Shown here: positions 9,523 through 19,176 of the stretch, piece by piece
Position numbering within the stretch: position 1 is the stretch's first letter
Layout of the letters: each line of letters begins with the position of its first letter
Assembly (NCBI GenBank): GCA_016208685.1
Contig: JACQXM010000046.1
Location: forward strand, 1-44,727
Direction of reading: 5' to 3'
Source: Planctomycetota bacterium
GTDB lineage: Bacteria > Planctomycetota > Phycisphaerae > UBA1845
DNA length: 44,727 bases
Program-made: the position numbers and the translations under genes
Notes under the pieces: generated by a model
Seen by the model: only the letters and a program-made list of their open reading frames with translations
Database searches by the model: none
Told to the model about the DNA's origin: nothing

Positions 9523-10008
9523 TTGCTGGACATCGACAAGATCCGCGAGCTGGTGCAGATGATGGTCGCGCACGACCTCGTGGAGATTTCATTGCGTGAC
9601 GGCGAGGAAGAGGTCAACCTTCGCCGGCCCAACGCCCGGGCAATGCCGGAATCCTTAAACGGGCTTGCGGGGGCACCTCCGCCGAACCCGTCGTACCTCC
9701 TCGCGCCGCAGGCCACGCCCGCGGCCCCACCCCTCCCGGTCGCCGCACCCGCGGCGCCGGATGCGGGGCTGCTGGAAATCAAATCCCCCATGGTGGGTAC
9801 GTTCTACGCCTCTCCCGATCCCGACTCGCCGGCCTTCGTCCAGGCGGGCGCCGCCGTGCACGTGGGTACGGTGGTGTGCATTCTCGAAGCGATGAAGGTG
9901 TTCAATGAGATCAAGTCCGAGGTGGCCGGTACCATCGAGAGGGTCCTGGTGAAAAACGCGCAGGCGGTTGAGTTCGGCCAGCCGCTGTTTCTGGTCCGCC
10001 CGCAGTAG
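9523..10008 (+). CDS. accB: Acetyl-CoA carboxylase biotin carboxyl carrier protein
   Basis: A 161-residue carrier subunit of acetyl-CoA carboxylase. An N-terminal ~40-residue segment (IDKIRELVQMM) is followed by a Pro/Ala-rich linker (about 50-80) and the biotinyl domain. The biotin attachment site is EAMKVFNEI, with the biotinyl Lys at K125. Biotin here is carboxylated by AccC and passes CO2 to the carboxyltransferase to form malonyl-CoA for fatty acid synthesis. The start is a TTG at 9523, supported by AAGGAG about 9 nt upstream and by alignment of the usual N-terminus. It is followed by accC after 144 bp. Confidence 0.95.
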   Translation: MLDIDKIRELVQMMVAHDLVEISLRDGEEEVNLRRPNARAMPESLNGLAGAPPPNPSYLLAPQATPAAPPLPVAAPAAPDAGLLEIKSPMVGTFYASPDPDSPAFVQAGAAVHVGTVVCILEAMKVFNEIKSEVAGTIERVLVKNAQAVEFGQPLFLVRPQ

Positions 10009-10152
10009 CCGCCTCCACCAGCCGGCCGTCGGCCTGGCCGGGATCCCGGCGGCGGCGCCTTGGAACGTCGCGAGGATCCAGGCAACTCGCGGTGCACGCG
10101 AACCGTGAACCGCCGGCGAAGCGGGTGTGGTGCGTGCGGTGTAGACACGACG

Positions 10153-11514
10153 ATGTTTCGACGCATTCTGATCGCCAACCGAGGTGAGATCGCGCTGCGG
10201 ATCATCCGCGCCTGCCGAGAGCTGTTTGTCGAAACGGTGTGTGTTTTCTCGGAGGAGGACCGCGGTGCGCCGTGGCTGGAGCAGGCCGACCGCGCCCTGT
10301 GCATCGGCGCGCCGGCGCCCCGGGACAGCTACCTGAAGAGCGACCGCATCATCGCCGCCGCGGAGGTGAGCGGTGCCGATGCCATTCATCCCGGCTATGG
10401 GTTCCTGGCGGAAAACGCGGCGTTCGCGGAGAAATGCCGCGCCTGCGGTCTGGCCTTCATCGGCCCCAGTGCCGAGGCCATGCGTCTGCTGGGTGACAAG
10501 GCGTCGGCACGCGCCCTGGCGCGGAAGCTGAAGGTCCCCACGGTGCCGGGCAGCGACGGCCTGCTGGAGGATGACGAACAGACCCTGGCACTGGCGGAAC
10601 GGATCGGTTTTCCCATCATCATCAAAGCCACGGCGGGCGGCGGCGGCCGCGGCATGCGCATCGTGCGGGAGCGCGACGAACTCTCCGGGGCCATCAAGCA
10701 GGCGCGGCAGGAGGCGCAGACCGCCTTCAACAACGCCGATGTGTACCTGGAGAAGTACATCGACCGTCCGCGACATGTCGAAGTGCAGGTGATCGGGGAT
10801 GAGGCCGGCACCATCGTTCACCTGGGTGAACGGGACTGCACCTTGCAGCGTCGGCATCAGAAACTGGTGGAGGAATCTCCCTCACCGGCGATCGACGCGC
10901 GGGTGCGCCGCGACCTTTGCGCTTCCGCCGTGCGCCTCTGCAAGGGCGCGCAGTACTACAACGCCGGCACCGTGGAGTTCCTGGTGGATCCCAAGGGGCG
11001 CTACTACTTCATCGAGGCCAACACCCGCATCCAGGTGGAGCATCCGGTTACGGAGATGGTCACCGGGCTGGACCTGATCAAAGCGCAGATCAAGGTCGCC
11101 GCGGGCGAGCCGCTGCCTTTCAGCCAGAAGACCGTGGAGTTTCGCGGCGCGGCCATCGAATGCCGCATCAACGCCGAGGATCCGGACCACAAGTTCCGCC
11201 CCTGTCCCGGACAGGTGACGAAGTTCCGGCCTCCGGGCGGTCCCGGGGTTCGGGTGGACAGCTACGGCCACGACGGCTGCCGCGTGTCGCCGAGGTACGA
11301 TTCGCTGCTCGCCAAGCTCATCGTCTTCCAGCCCACGCGCCCGGAAGCGATCCGCTCCATGTTGCGCTGCCTGAACGAATTCGTGATCGAGCCCATCAAG
11401 ACTACGCTGCCCTTCCTCCGCCGCATGATCGCGCATCCGGACTTCGCCGCGGGTAAGATTGACACCGCGTTCGTGGAGCGCACCTTTGACCGGATGACGA
11501 AGAGCGACGAGTAG
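10153..11514 (+). CDS. accC: Acetyl-CoA carboxylase biotin carboxylase subunit
   Basis: A 453-residue ATP-grasp enzyme that carboxylates the biotin on AccB using bicarbonate and ATP. It begins with the typical [30 protein letters not shown] (about 81-90), the glycine-rich ATP loop [12 protein letters not shown] (about 161-172) and [14 protein letters not shown] (about 288-301) are all intact. The start ATG at 10153 matches the family N-terminus exactly, so the 31 codons of open frame upstream are not counted. It probably shares a transcript with accB. Length and motifs are normal and nothing is odd. Confidence 0.96.
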   Translation: MFRRILIANRGEIALRIIRACRELFVETVCVFSEEDRGAPWLEQADRALCIGAPAPRDSYLKSDRIIAAAEVSGADAIHPGYGFLAENAAFAEKCRACGLAFIGPSAEAMRLLGDKASARALARKLKVPTVPGSDGLLEDDEQTLALAERIGFPIIIKATAGGGGRGMRIVRERDELSGAIKQARQEAQTAFNNADVYLEKYIDRPRHVEVQVIGDEAGTIVHLGERDCTLQRRHQKLVEESPSPAIDARVRRDLCASAVRLCKGAQYYNAGTVEFLVDPKGRYYFIEANTRIQVEHPVTEMVTGLDLIKAQIKVAAGEPLPFSQKTVEFRGAAIECRINAEDPDHKFRPCPGQVTKFRPPGGPGVRVDSYGHDGCRVSPRYDSLLAKLIVFQPTRPEAIRSMLRCLNEFVIEPIKTTLPFLRRMIAHPDFAAGKIDTAFVERTFDRMTKSDE

Positions 11515-11576
11515 CGCCCGCGGCGAACCGGCGGGGGCTGGTCGCAGGGCTGCGGGACGAGCGTCGGCGAAAGACC

Positions 11577-11849
11577 ATGCCGGATGCCCTGGAGAAGATG
11601 CTGAACCAGCCGGTGGTGCTGGATACGGGTACGCCGATCGTCTACATCGGCGTGCTGGTGGAAATCACCGACGCCACCTTCGTGCTTGCCGAGGCCGACA
11701 TGCACGACTGCCGCGACGGCCACGCCAACCAGGAGGCCTACATCGCCGAAGCGTTCCGCGAGGGGATCACGCCCAACCGCCGCACGGTGGTGGTGATGCG
11801 CTCGGCGGTCATCAGCGTTTCGCGCCTGGCGGACGTGGTGACGGATTGA
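11577..11849 (+). CDS. Small conserved beta-rich protein, Sm/LSm-like pattern
   Basis: A 90-residue protein with no signal peptide. Strand-rich sequence (PVVLDTGTPIVYIGVLVEI, TFVLAEADMHD, RRTVVVMRSAVISVSRLADV) resembles the short twisted beta-barrel of Sm/LSm-like proteins, with a conserved-looking ADMHD-CRDGHANQEAY insertion. I recall similar small proteins in other planctomycetes but know no function. It sits 62 bp after accC in the same direction and may be co-transcribed. The start ATG at 11577 is the best available, with GGCGAAAGA upstream. The fold suggestion is inference only; the coding call rests on frame length, composition and position. Confidence 0.6.
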   Translation: MPDALEKMLNQPVVLDTGTPIVYIGVLVEITDATFVLAEADMHDCRDGHANQEAYIAEAFREGITPNRRTVVVMRSAVISVSRLADVVTD

Positions 11850-11933
11850 GCGCGCGGCGCCGGGCTGGGGAGGATTCCGCGGCGCGGGGAGGAGGGCACG
11901 AGCGCGGTCCATTCACCCGCACAGGAGCTTGCC

Positions 11934-13100
11934 ATGGAACCGCAGCCCATGCGTCATCTGGAAACCAGGCTGGTTCACGCCGGCGAGCCCCGGCCCCGAA
12001 TCGGCGGCGCCGTGGTCATGCCCATCTTCCAGTCGGCCACCTATGTGCATTCCGGCGACCTGAGCTACCACGATGTCCGCTACATACGGCTCAACAACAC
12101 TCCGAACTTCGTGGCTTTGACCGCCAAGCTGGCGGCGTTGGAAAACGGTGAGGCGGCGCTGGTCGCGGCGAGCGGCATGGCGGCCATCTCCGCCGCCCTG
12201 CTTACGGTGCTGCGCAGCGGTGACCACCTGCTGGCCAACGACTCCCTCTACGGCGGCACGCACAATTTCATCACCGAGGACCTGGAGAGCTTCGGCATCC
12301 AGTACTCGTTCTTCCACGGCGACGCCCCGGAAGCGTGGAAGAAAGAGCTGCGACCCAATACCAAGGCCATCTACGTGGAGACGATTACCAATCCGCTCAT
12401 GCGCGTGCCCAACCTCCCGGCGGTGGTGAAGTTCGCCAAGACGCACGGCCTGCTCTCGCTGATCGACAACACCTTTGCCACGCCGGTCAACTACCGCCCG
12501 CTGGACGAAGGCTTCGACCTGGTGCTGCACAGTTGCACCAAGTACCTCAACGGGCATACCGACATCGTGGCCGGCACGGCCATCGGGCCCGCCGGCCTGG
12601 TGGAGCGGATCCGCCATCGACTTAACCATCTGGGCGGGGCGCTGGATCCCCACGCCTGCTTTCTGCTGCACCGCGGTCTCAAAACGCTGGCCGTCCGCCT
12701 GCGCCACCAGAACGAAAGCGCCCTGCGCATCGCGCGCTTCCTGGAGTCCCACGCCGCCGTGGAGGCCGTGAACTACCCGGGTCTGGAGCGTCATCCGCAG
12801 CATGAACGGGCCCGGTCGATCTTCCGGGGATTCGGCGGCATGTTGAGTTTCGAGCTGCCCGGCGGCGTGGCGCAGGCGGATCGGTTCATCGGGTCGCTTA
12901 CGCTGCCGCTGTCTGCGCCCAGCCTCGGGGGTCCGGAAACGCTTATCACTCGTCCGGCGGCAACCTCGCACGCCGGGATCGGGCCGGAGGAGCGCCGGCG
13001 GCTGGGCATCAGCGACGGGCTGATCCGATTGTCGGTGGGGCTGGAGGCGACGGAGGATCTGATCGAAGACCTCGATCGCGCGTTACAAGCAACGCGGTAA
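11934..13100 (+). CDS. PLP-dependent trans-sulfuration enzyme (cystathionine gamma-lyase/synthase type)
   Basis: A 388-residue Cys/Met metabolism PLP enzyme. The PLP Schiff-base lysine is K203 in HSCTKYLNGHTD, and the cofactor-binding region SGMAAISAAL (about 80-90) and YVETITNPLMRVPN (about 147-160) are typical. Members catalyse gamma- or beta-elimination or replacement on cystathionine, O-acyl-homoserine or methionine. The segment usually reading RYGNPT is RLNNTPN here (about 52-58), a variation that may affect substrate choice. The gene has a clear AGGAG ribosome binding site. Cystathionine gamma-synthase, gamma-lyase and methionine gamma-lyase cannot be separated by eye. Its neighbours give no metabolic clue. 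Confidence 0.87.
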   Translation: MEPQPMRHLETRLVHAGEPRPRIGGAVVMPIFQSATYVHSGDLSYHDVRYIRLNNTPNFVALTAKLAALENGEAALVAASGMAAISAALLTVLRSGDHLLANDSLYGGTHNFITEDLESFGIQYSFFHGDAPEAWKKELRPNTKAIYVETITNPLMRVPNLPAVVKFAKTHGLLSLIDNTFATPVNYRPLDEGFDLVLHSCTKYLNGHTDIVAGTAIGPAGLVERIRHRLNHLGGALDPHACFLLHRGLKTLAVRLRHQNESALRIARFLESHAAVEAVNYPGLERHPQHERARSIFRGFGGMLSFELPGGVAQADRFIGSLTLPLSAPSLGGPETLITRPAATSHAGIGPEERRRLGISDGLIRLSVGLEATEDLIEDLDRALQATR

Positions 13101-13138
13101 CTACCGGATGGCCGGTGTCGCGTGCCCCGCCCCGGCAC

Positions 13139-14002
13139 CTACCCCGAGAACCCGTCCAGCTTGTGGGTCTTGCGCCCGCGAGATCGCCGGCGATAGAGCT
13201 CGGCTTCCACCGCGATGGCGCGGAAACTGGCCCTCCAGCTCCGCTCCGGCTCGCCGCTTCGTGCATGGTACGTCCGCAGGAAGCGCGCGTAGTCCGTGTG
13301 CGAAAGGGAGGCGTAGTCGAGCAGGCTCGCCGCCAGCCGCACCAGGGGCGTCAACCGGCGGGTGCCGGTAGCGGCGCGGGCGCAACGCACGCCTTCCAGG
13401 TCAACCAGCCATGCGCGCGGCGGTTCAGACGCGCCATCCCAGCTCGTGACCATGATGTTCGACGCCTTGAAATCGCGGTGGCGGAAACCCTGCCGCTGCA
13501 TGGCGCACGCCAGGTCCGCGAGCGAGGATACGAGGGTGCTCTTCACCGACCTCAGGCGCGCCGGATCCAGGCGCGGCAGCAGCACCAATACGACCTGGTC
13601 AAGATCGCATCCGCCGGCGAGGTACTCAGTGATCAGCCACGATTCGCGCCGTGTGGAGCGCTCCAGCAGCGCCACCGGCCGCGCCGTCGCAACGCCCGCC
13701 GCGTGCAGGGCGACGGCCGTCTGGAACTCCCGCCGCGCCGGGTCGCTTCCAAGCCGCGCCGCGAGGTTGGCGGCTAACCCACGCCGCCGCCGCACCTTCA
13801 CGACGACGTCGCGCGGGCCGGCCTTCCCGCCCAGTTGCACGCGGAACACTTCGGCATCGTGGGAGCACTTGAGCACCGAGTAGCCGGGCATCGCCTCGCG
13901 GTGCGCCGGCAGTCCGATCAGCGCCTCGCGGACCTCGGGGACCGGCAAGGTCGCCTTCCAGCCGTCGCCTAAGTCCACGCGCTGCATGCGGCTACTGGGC
14001 AT
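13139..14002 (-). CDS. Lipopolysaccharide (Kdo/heptose) kinase-like protein
   Basis: A 287-residue protein-kinase-fold enzyme of the KdkA/WaaP (lipopolysaccharide kinase) type. The ATP-binding lysine is K69 (VVVKV), the catalytic loop is H175-R176-D177...N182 (FRHRDFKASNIMV), and the metal-binding Asp is D201 in VDLEG, replacing the DFG of eukaryotic kinases. It probably phosphorylates a core sugar of lipopolysaccharide at the inner face of the membrane. No membrane segment is present. The first ATG at 14002 overlaps the end of the ABC-F gene by 11 nt; a second ATG at 13987 would remove the overlap. kdsA in the same window supports a Kdo-containing LPS. Confidence 0.78.
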   Translation of the reverse strand: MPSSRMQRVDLGDGWKATLPVPEVREALIGLPAHREAMPGYSVLKCSHDAEVFRVQLGGKAGPRDVVVKVRRRRGLAANLAARLGSDPARREFQTAVALHAAGVATARPVALLERSTRRESWLITEYLAGGCDLDQVVLVLLPRLDPARLRSVKSTLVSSLADLACAMQRQGFRHRDFKASNIMVTSWDGASEPPRAWLVDLEGVRCARAATGTRRLTPLVRLAASLLDYASLSHTDYARFLRTYHARSGEPERSWRASFRAIAVEAELYRRRSRGRKTHKLDGFSG

Positions 14003-15907
14003 CGGCTCGTTCCTGCCATGCGGCGTCGACGTCGGCCAGTTCCGCGGTCAGGGCATCCACCTCCTCCTGTAGTTCCTCCAGCGCATCGAGGTCCTTGTAC
14101 ACCTCCGGGTCGCCGAAGCGTTCCTGGAGCGCCGCGAGCTTCACCTCGCGTTCCACGACCATGGCCTCCAACTCCTCGATCGACAGGCGGTCGTAGCGCG
14201 CCGTGCGCCGGGGGGCGCGCGCGGCGTCCTCCCCCGCGGCTACAGCCTTCCTACGCCGCGGCTCGCCGCCGCGGGCCCGCCTGGGGGTTGGGTTTTCGCC
14301 GGCCGCGGCGGTGGCGCTGCTGCGTTTCTGCTCCACCTGGTCGATGTAGTAGGAGTAGTTCCCGGCATACAGCGCGCACCCTTCCGGCCGCATCACCAGC
14401 AGCCGGTCCACCACCTGGTCGAGGAAGTAGCGATCGTGACTGACCACGATGATGGTGCCCGAGAACTCCTGCAGGGCTTCCTCCAGCACCTCGCGCGAGG
14501 GAATGTCGAGATGGTTGGTGGGCTCGTCGAGAATGAGCAGTTCCGGCTGTTGGAGGATCAGCGTCGCAAGCCGCACCCGCGCTTGTTCGCCGCCGGAAAG
14601 CACGCCCACCGTCCCAGGTAGGATCGTGCCTGCGGCTCGGTGAAGTCGGTGCGCGCGGCGCGGATCTCGTCGACGATGGTGCGATTCTCATCCAGCTCGA
14701 GGTGCTCCTGCCCATAGTAGCCCACGCGCACCCTGGCGTCGCGCTCGACGGCGCCCTCCGCCGGTTGGATGTCGCCGAGGATGATCTTCAGCAGCGTGGT
14801 CTTTCCCGTGCCGTTAGGCCCGGTGATGCCCAGCCTGTCGCCGGCGTGAACCTGCAGGGAAACGCCGGAGAAGAGCCGCTTCGCGCCGTAGGCCATCGCC
14901 AGGTCGTCGCAGCGCAATACTTCACCGCCGCGAACTTCACTGCGGTCGAAGGCGATCCGCGCCCGGCGGCGCGCTTGCGGCGCCTCGGTCACGAATTCTC
15001 CGGCGCTCATTCGGCGCTCCAGCCGCGTGCGCCGGCCCTTGGCCTCCTTGCTGCGTTGTCCCGCCAGATGCCGGGCGATGAAGTCCCGCTCCTTGCGGAT
15101 GAACTCCGCGTCCTTCTCATACTGCCGTTCCTGCGTCAGGAGGCGCACCGCCTTGACCTGGGCGAAGTTGCTGTAGTTGCCGGGATAGCTCGCGGTGCGG
15201 CGGTGTTCCACTTCGACGATGCGATCGCAGAGCCGGTCCAGCAGGTAGCGGTCGTGCGAGATCACCACTGCGCCGCCGCGATGTCCCGCAAGGAACTTCT
15301 CCAGCCAGCGGACGGCGTCAATGTCCAGGTGGTTCGTCGGTTCGTCGAGCAGCAGGAAGGGCTTATCCTCCAGGAGCAGCTTGGCCAGCGCGGCGCGGCA
15401 CTTCTGTCCTCCGGAGAGCACGGCCATGGACAAGGCGTAGTCGGCGGACGAGAACCCCAGCCCGCCGAGGATCTCGTGCAGGCGGGTTTCGAAGGTATGC
15501 CCGCCGGCGGCGACGAACTGCGCATGGAGTCGGTCATAGGCGGCCATCAACTCCGCGGCGTGCGGTTGGTCGTGGCACGCGGCGAGCTCTTCCGAGACTT
15601 CGTGCATACGGCGCTCCAGCGCCAGCAACTCGTCGAATACGCTCCCGACCTCGTCGTGCAGGCTGCGGTCGAGGGCCACGGCGGGCTCCTGCTCCAGGTA
15701 CCCGACCTCCAGACCGCGGGCCCGCGTCACGGTGCCCGTGTCCGGCGGTTCGACCCCGGCGATCAGCCGAAAAAGCGTCGTTTTGCCCGCGCCGTTGGCA
15801 CCGACGAGCCCGACGGTCTCGCCGCTGTGAAGTTCCAACGATACGCCGTCCAGGACGACCTTGGTCCCGTACTGCTTGCTTACGCCGTGTACCGTCACCA
15901 CGCCCAT
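13992..15907 (-). pseudogene. ABC-F family ATPase broken by an out-of-frame deletion
   Basis: Two adjoining frames together encode a complete soluble double-ATPase of the ABC-F family (ribosome-associated translation factors and antibiotic-protection proteins). The first frame, 15907-14558, has Walker A GANGAGKTT, signature LSGGQ, Walker B LLLDEPTNHLD and the second Walker A GPNGTGKTT. It then reads SYLGR and runs into unrelated residues and a stop. The second frame picks up at about 14609 with VGVLSGGEQARVRLA, LILDEPTNHLD and a charged C-terminal coiled coil. Relatives have about ten residues (R-F-L-F-x-G-x-x-V-x-K) between SYLG and VGVLSGG, and these are missing. The change is therefore a deletion of roughly 31-34 nt, not a single-base slip. 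An assembly error is the main alternative. Confidence 0.8.
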
Positions 15908-16107
15908 GCGCGCATCATACCAGAGGACCCCTGGAGCCGGGTGGCTCGCGTAAAGGGAGCGTGCATCGTCGCCTGACGAGGGGAACCTCCTGGCGTGAGG
16001 GCGGCCCGGGCGGGACCGAGGGGGCGTTGCGAACGTGGAAGCGCGTGACGGAAGCGCGCCGGCCGCTCAAGGTTCAGCGCCGCGCACGCACTTCCGATAA
16101 TTCCGAC

Positions 16108-17760
16108 ATGGCGGAACTTGCGCCGCTAATCCAACGTCGGGACGCGGTTCTTCACGGGCGTACGACCGGTGCGCTCCCTCTCACGGCGAGCGGACGCCGG
16201 CTGCTCACCGTCGGCGTTCCCTGCCTGGTGGGTCTGGCAATTCTGGCGCTTGCGACATGGGTTCGGTTCGCCGATCTGGGCGCCCCGAGCCTGACGCACG
16301 CCGAGGCCTGGCGCGCGAACTGGTCGCACCACGGCACCTGGGGACAGGTGCGCCGACTGCCCCCGCTCCAGTACGGGTTGCTCGCAGGGCTGCAGCGGTA
16401 CGTGGGTCGATCGGAGTTGCTGCTCCGCGCGCCGTCGGCCGCCGCGGGTGTTTTGACCTGTGTCGCCTTGTTTGCCCTTTTGCGGCGGCGTGGGGGAATG
16501 CGCGCGGCGCTCCTGGCGGCCGGTATCGCGGCGTCTCATCCCGTGCTGATCGAACAGTCGCGCACGCTCAAAGTGTTCAGCATCGAGGCGCTGGTGACGG
16601 TCGCGGTCTTCTGGACAGGAATGGTACTTCACGAGCGCCGTACCATCCGCGCCGCAGTGGCGTTCACGCTGGCGGCGCTGGCGGGGTTGGCGATTGCATT
16701 CACCGGTTCCTTGACTAATGCGGCGTGGATGGCCGTGCTGGCAGGGAGCCGGTGGCGCGGAGGCGACGCGACCCGTGTCGCCGCGCTGGACGGCGCTCCG
16801 TCGCACGATGCTGCCGCAAGGTCCGGCTCTGGCGGACGACACGCGGCAGGTGCGCTTGGCGGGCGCGGGTTCGTCGTCATGGCGACTGTCCTGGCCGTGG
16901 GTGGTGCGAGCTGGTTTTTCTGGCTGCACGGCGCCGCATGCCGCACGGAGCTTACAGACTACTATTTCTCCAGCGTGGAACCGGTCTGGCCCACGTCCTA
17001 CGCGCCGCGCGAACTGGCTGCCTGGAGCGGGGCGGCCCTCTACGGGGCCGGCAAATACGTGCTCGGGATGTCGCACCTTTCGGCTCCGCTCAGTTGGGTG
17101 TTTGGCACGCTGATGGTGCTGGCGTGTGCGGCAGGGGCGGGGGCCGCGTGGCGGGACATGCGACCGGCGGTCGCGGCCGGCGTGATCCTGGTGCTCCTTG
17201 GCCTCGCCGCGGGTGCGGCGCGCCTCTATCCCTTCGGAGAATTGCGCACGGCGACCTACCTGGTGCCGCTGGTTGCCGCGCTGGCGGGCCTGGGACTAAG
17301 CGAAGTGATCGGCCGACTGGGGCGGTCGCCGGCGACGGTTTTGCTGCTGGGAATGTGCGTATTGTTCCCCGTGGTGCAGGCGGCGCGCGGCGCCCTGGCG
17401 GCGCCGGCGACGGTAGAGCACGTCCGTCCGGTGTTCGACCATGTAGCCGCTAGGCTGGAACCGGCCGACGCGCTCTTCGTCTACTATCCCGTCGACGAGG
17501 CCTTTGAGTTCTACTGGCGTCGTTCCGAGGTTCCCGCGCTGGTGCAGCCGCGGTCCGATCGCGGGGATCGAGTTGCGTTCGCGCGGCGTTTCGAGACCTG
17601 GATGGCGCAGCATTCGCGTGTGTGGTTCGTGGCCGCACATCCCTGGGGCGGTGAGCTCGACGAGTGGATCGCGCACCTTGAGGGGCGTTATCAGGTGCGC
17701 GATGTCTTTGCCATCGGCGATGCTTCGGCGCGGCTGGTGACGTACATCGAGCAGCCATGA
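16108..17760 (+). CDS. Polytopic membrane protein, GT-C glycosyltransferase-like
   Basis: A 550-residue integral membrane protein with about ten hydrophobic segments, starting near residue 31 (LLTVGVPCLVGLAILALA). The first loop, VRFADLGAPSLTHAEAWRANW, matches the position of the acidic D-E motif of GT39/PMT-type enzymes, although only the Glu is kept (HAE). Such enzymes transfer sugars from polyprenyl-phosphate donors on the outer face of the membrane. A soluble C-terminal ~110 residues follow the last helix. The ATG at 16108 is preferred over a longer in-frame start at 15961, whose leader is Arg-rich and unlike a membrane protein N-terminus. GATAAT at 16096-16101 would place transcription start almost on the ATG, so a leaderless mRNA is possible. 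The methyltransferase gene follows 60 bp downstream. Confidence 0.65.
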   Translation: MAELAPLIQRRDAVLHGRTTGALPLTASGRRLLTVGVPCLVGLAILALATWVRFADLGAPSLTHAEAWRANWSHHGTWGQVRRLPPLQYGLLAGLQRYVGRSELLLRAPSAAAGVLTCVALFALLRRRGGMRAALLAAGIAASHPVLIEQSRTLKVFSIEALVTVAVFWTGMVLHERRTIRAAVAFTLAALAGLAIAFTGSLTNAAWMAVLAGSRWRGGDATRVAALDGAPSHDAAARSGSGGRHAAGALGGRGFVVMATVLAVGGASWFFWLHGAACRTELTDYYFSSVEPVWPTSYAPRELAAWSGAALYGAGKYVLGMSHLSAPLSWVFGTLMVLACAAGAGAAWRDMRPAVAAGVILVLLGLAAGAARLYPFGELRTATYLVPLVAALAGLGLSEVIGRLGRSPATVLLLGMCVLFPVVQAARGALAAPATVEHVRPVFDHVAARLEPADALFVYYPVDEAFEFYWRRSEVPALVQPRSDRGDRVAFARRFETWMAQHSRVWFVAAHPWGGELDEWIAHLEGRYQVRDVFAIGDASARLVTYIEQP

Positions 17761-17820
17761 GGAGCGGTCAAACGGTTTCATCCTGAGGCCGCCGACCACG
17801 GGCACGGCTGCGACACCGAG

Positions 17821-18882
17821 GTGGACTTGAGCGAGGCGATGGTCATTTCGACGTGCCCGGACCCGCGTAGCGCCGCGCCGGCCACACCCCCCTTGCCCGC
17901 GGCGTCGGCCATCCAAACCGGTACGCCCGGTGAGTCGCAGGGTGCCGCTGATGTTGAAGCCAAACGCACTGCCGTTGGGTCGCCGCGGGGCACCCTCGGC
18001 ACCTTGCCTGCGGCAGCGTTGGCGTATCTGTCGCGTCGGGTGCTGGCCCGGACGGCGCGCGCGCATCCACACCGCGTCGCCAGAACGCGAAGCCGCGCGG
18101 CGTATCGCGGTTGGCGACACGACGAACTGAGGCATCAGCTCTTCACCCACTTCGACGTCGGGCACATTGCGGGCCGGGATGCTCTCGACTTCGGCTGCGG
18201 CACGGGCGAGCTGTGCCGGCTGCTCTGCGAACGGGGCGCCGCCAGCGTTACCGGCGCGGACATTTCACCGCAGGCCATCACTCATGCCGCGGCGGCGAAC
18301 GAGGACGAGCCTGCGTGTTCGAGCCACCGGCCGCGATTCCTGTTGGTCGACGGCGCGCGGCTTCCGCTTGCGGACGGCAGCGTCGATCTGGTCTGCTGCT
18401 TCGACGTCTTGGAGCATCTTTCCGATCCCGCGGCGGCACTGGGTGAGTGGCGGCGCGTGCTGCGGCCCGACGGGCGGGTGTGGATCTGGTGGTCGCCGTG
18501 GCGCGGTCCCTACGGGCACCATCTGGACTCACTGCTTCCGCTGCCCTGGGTGCACCTGCTCTTCGCGGAGCGCACGCTGTTTGAGGCGGCGGCCCGGGTG
18601 TATGACAGTCCGCAATTCATCCCGCGCGTCTGGGACCTGGAAGACGAGCGGGGCACGAGGAAACCGAACAAGTGGCGGACGACGCGGCGCTTCGACCCCT
18701 TCCTGAACCGCCTGACCCGCCGCGGGTTCGAGCGGATGGTCGCGGGCGCCGGGATGCGCGTGCTGCGCCGCGAAACGCACGGATTCCGCGGTTCGCTCTT
18801 GGGGCGGTGTACGCGCGTCCTCCTGCCCGTGCCCACGCTCGGCGAATGCGTCGTTTCCTTCTACATCTACGAGCTCGGCTGA
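17821..18882 (+). CDS. Class I SAM-dependent methyltransferase
   Basis: A 353-residue protein with a methyltransferase type 11-like domain. The SAM-binding motif DFGCGTGELC lies at about 122-131, the acidic ribose contact GADIS about 20 residues later, DGARLP at motif II, and CCFDVLEHL at about 196-204. The first ~90 residues are low-complexity Ala/Arg/Pro and may be partly untranslated. The start is GTG at 17821, with an ATG in frame at 17839. It follows the GT-C-like gene and may modify the same lipid or glycan, but that is inference. No substrate can be named. Confidence 0.75.
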   Translation: MDLSEAMVISTCPDPRSAAPATPPLPAASAIQTGTPGESQGAADVEAKRTAVGSPRGTLGTLPAAALAYLSRRVLARTARAHPHRVARTRSRAAYRGWRHDELRHQLFTHFDVGHIAGRDALDFGCGTGELCRLLCERGAASVTGADISPQAITHAAAANEDEPACSSHRPRFLLVDGARLPLADGSVDLVCCFDVLEHLSDPAAALGEWRRVLRPDGRVWIWWSPWRGPYGHHLDSLLPLPWVHLLFAERTLFEAAARVYDSPQFIPRVWDLEDERGTRKPNKWRTTRRFDPFLNRLTRRGFERMVAGAGMRVLRRETHGFRGSLLGRCTRVLLPVPTLGECVVSFYIYELG

Positions 18883-19176
18883 ACGGGCGGCGGGCTTCGA
18901 GCTCGCCCGGACCCTGGGCCCGGCGCGTCGCGAGAGTACGCGGTCGGGGCGCGGGGTCGGCGCGCGCTGGGCTAAACGCCATGTCGTGACGGCGGGCGGC
19001 AGCCTTGCCGGCGCCGGATGCTGCCCGACGCGCGACGTCGTCGAGAATCCGAGGTCTACCCCATCGCCCGCGGCGACGCAGGTACATGGATTGCATAGAC
19101 CCCTGCGAGTGCGGCAAACTCCGTTTCGCCGTAGTCCGCGCCAGAAGCGCGGGTCTGACTAGCTGAGGAGTGAAGT

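Noticed and set aside
14558..14620. Programmed frameshift in the ABC-F gene
   Set aside because: No slippery heptamer is present and about ten conserved residues are absent, which frameshifting would not restore.
15746..15760. GGTTCGA-like stretch resembling a tRNA T-arm
   Set aside because: It lies inside the ABC-F gene and no acceptor or anticodon stem can be formed around it.
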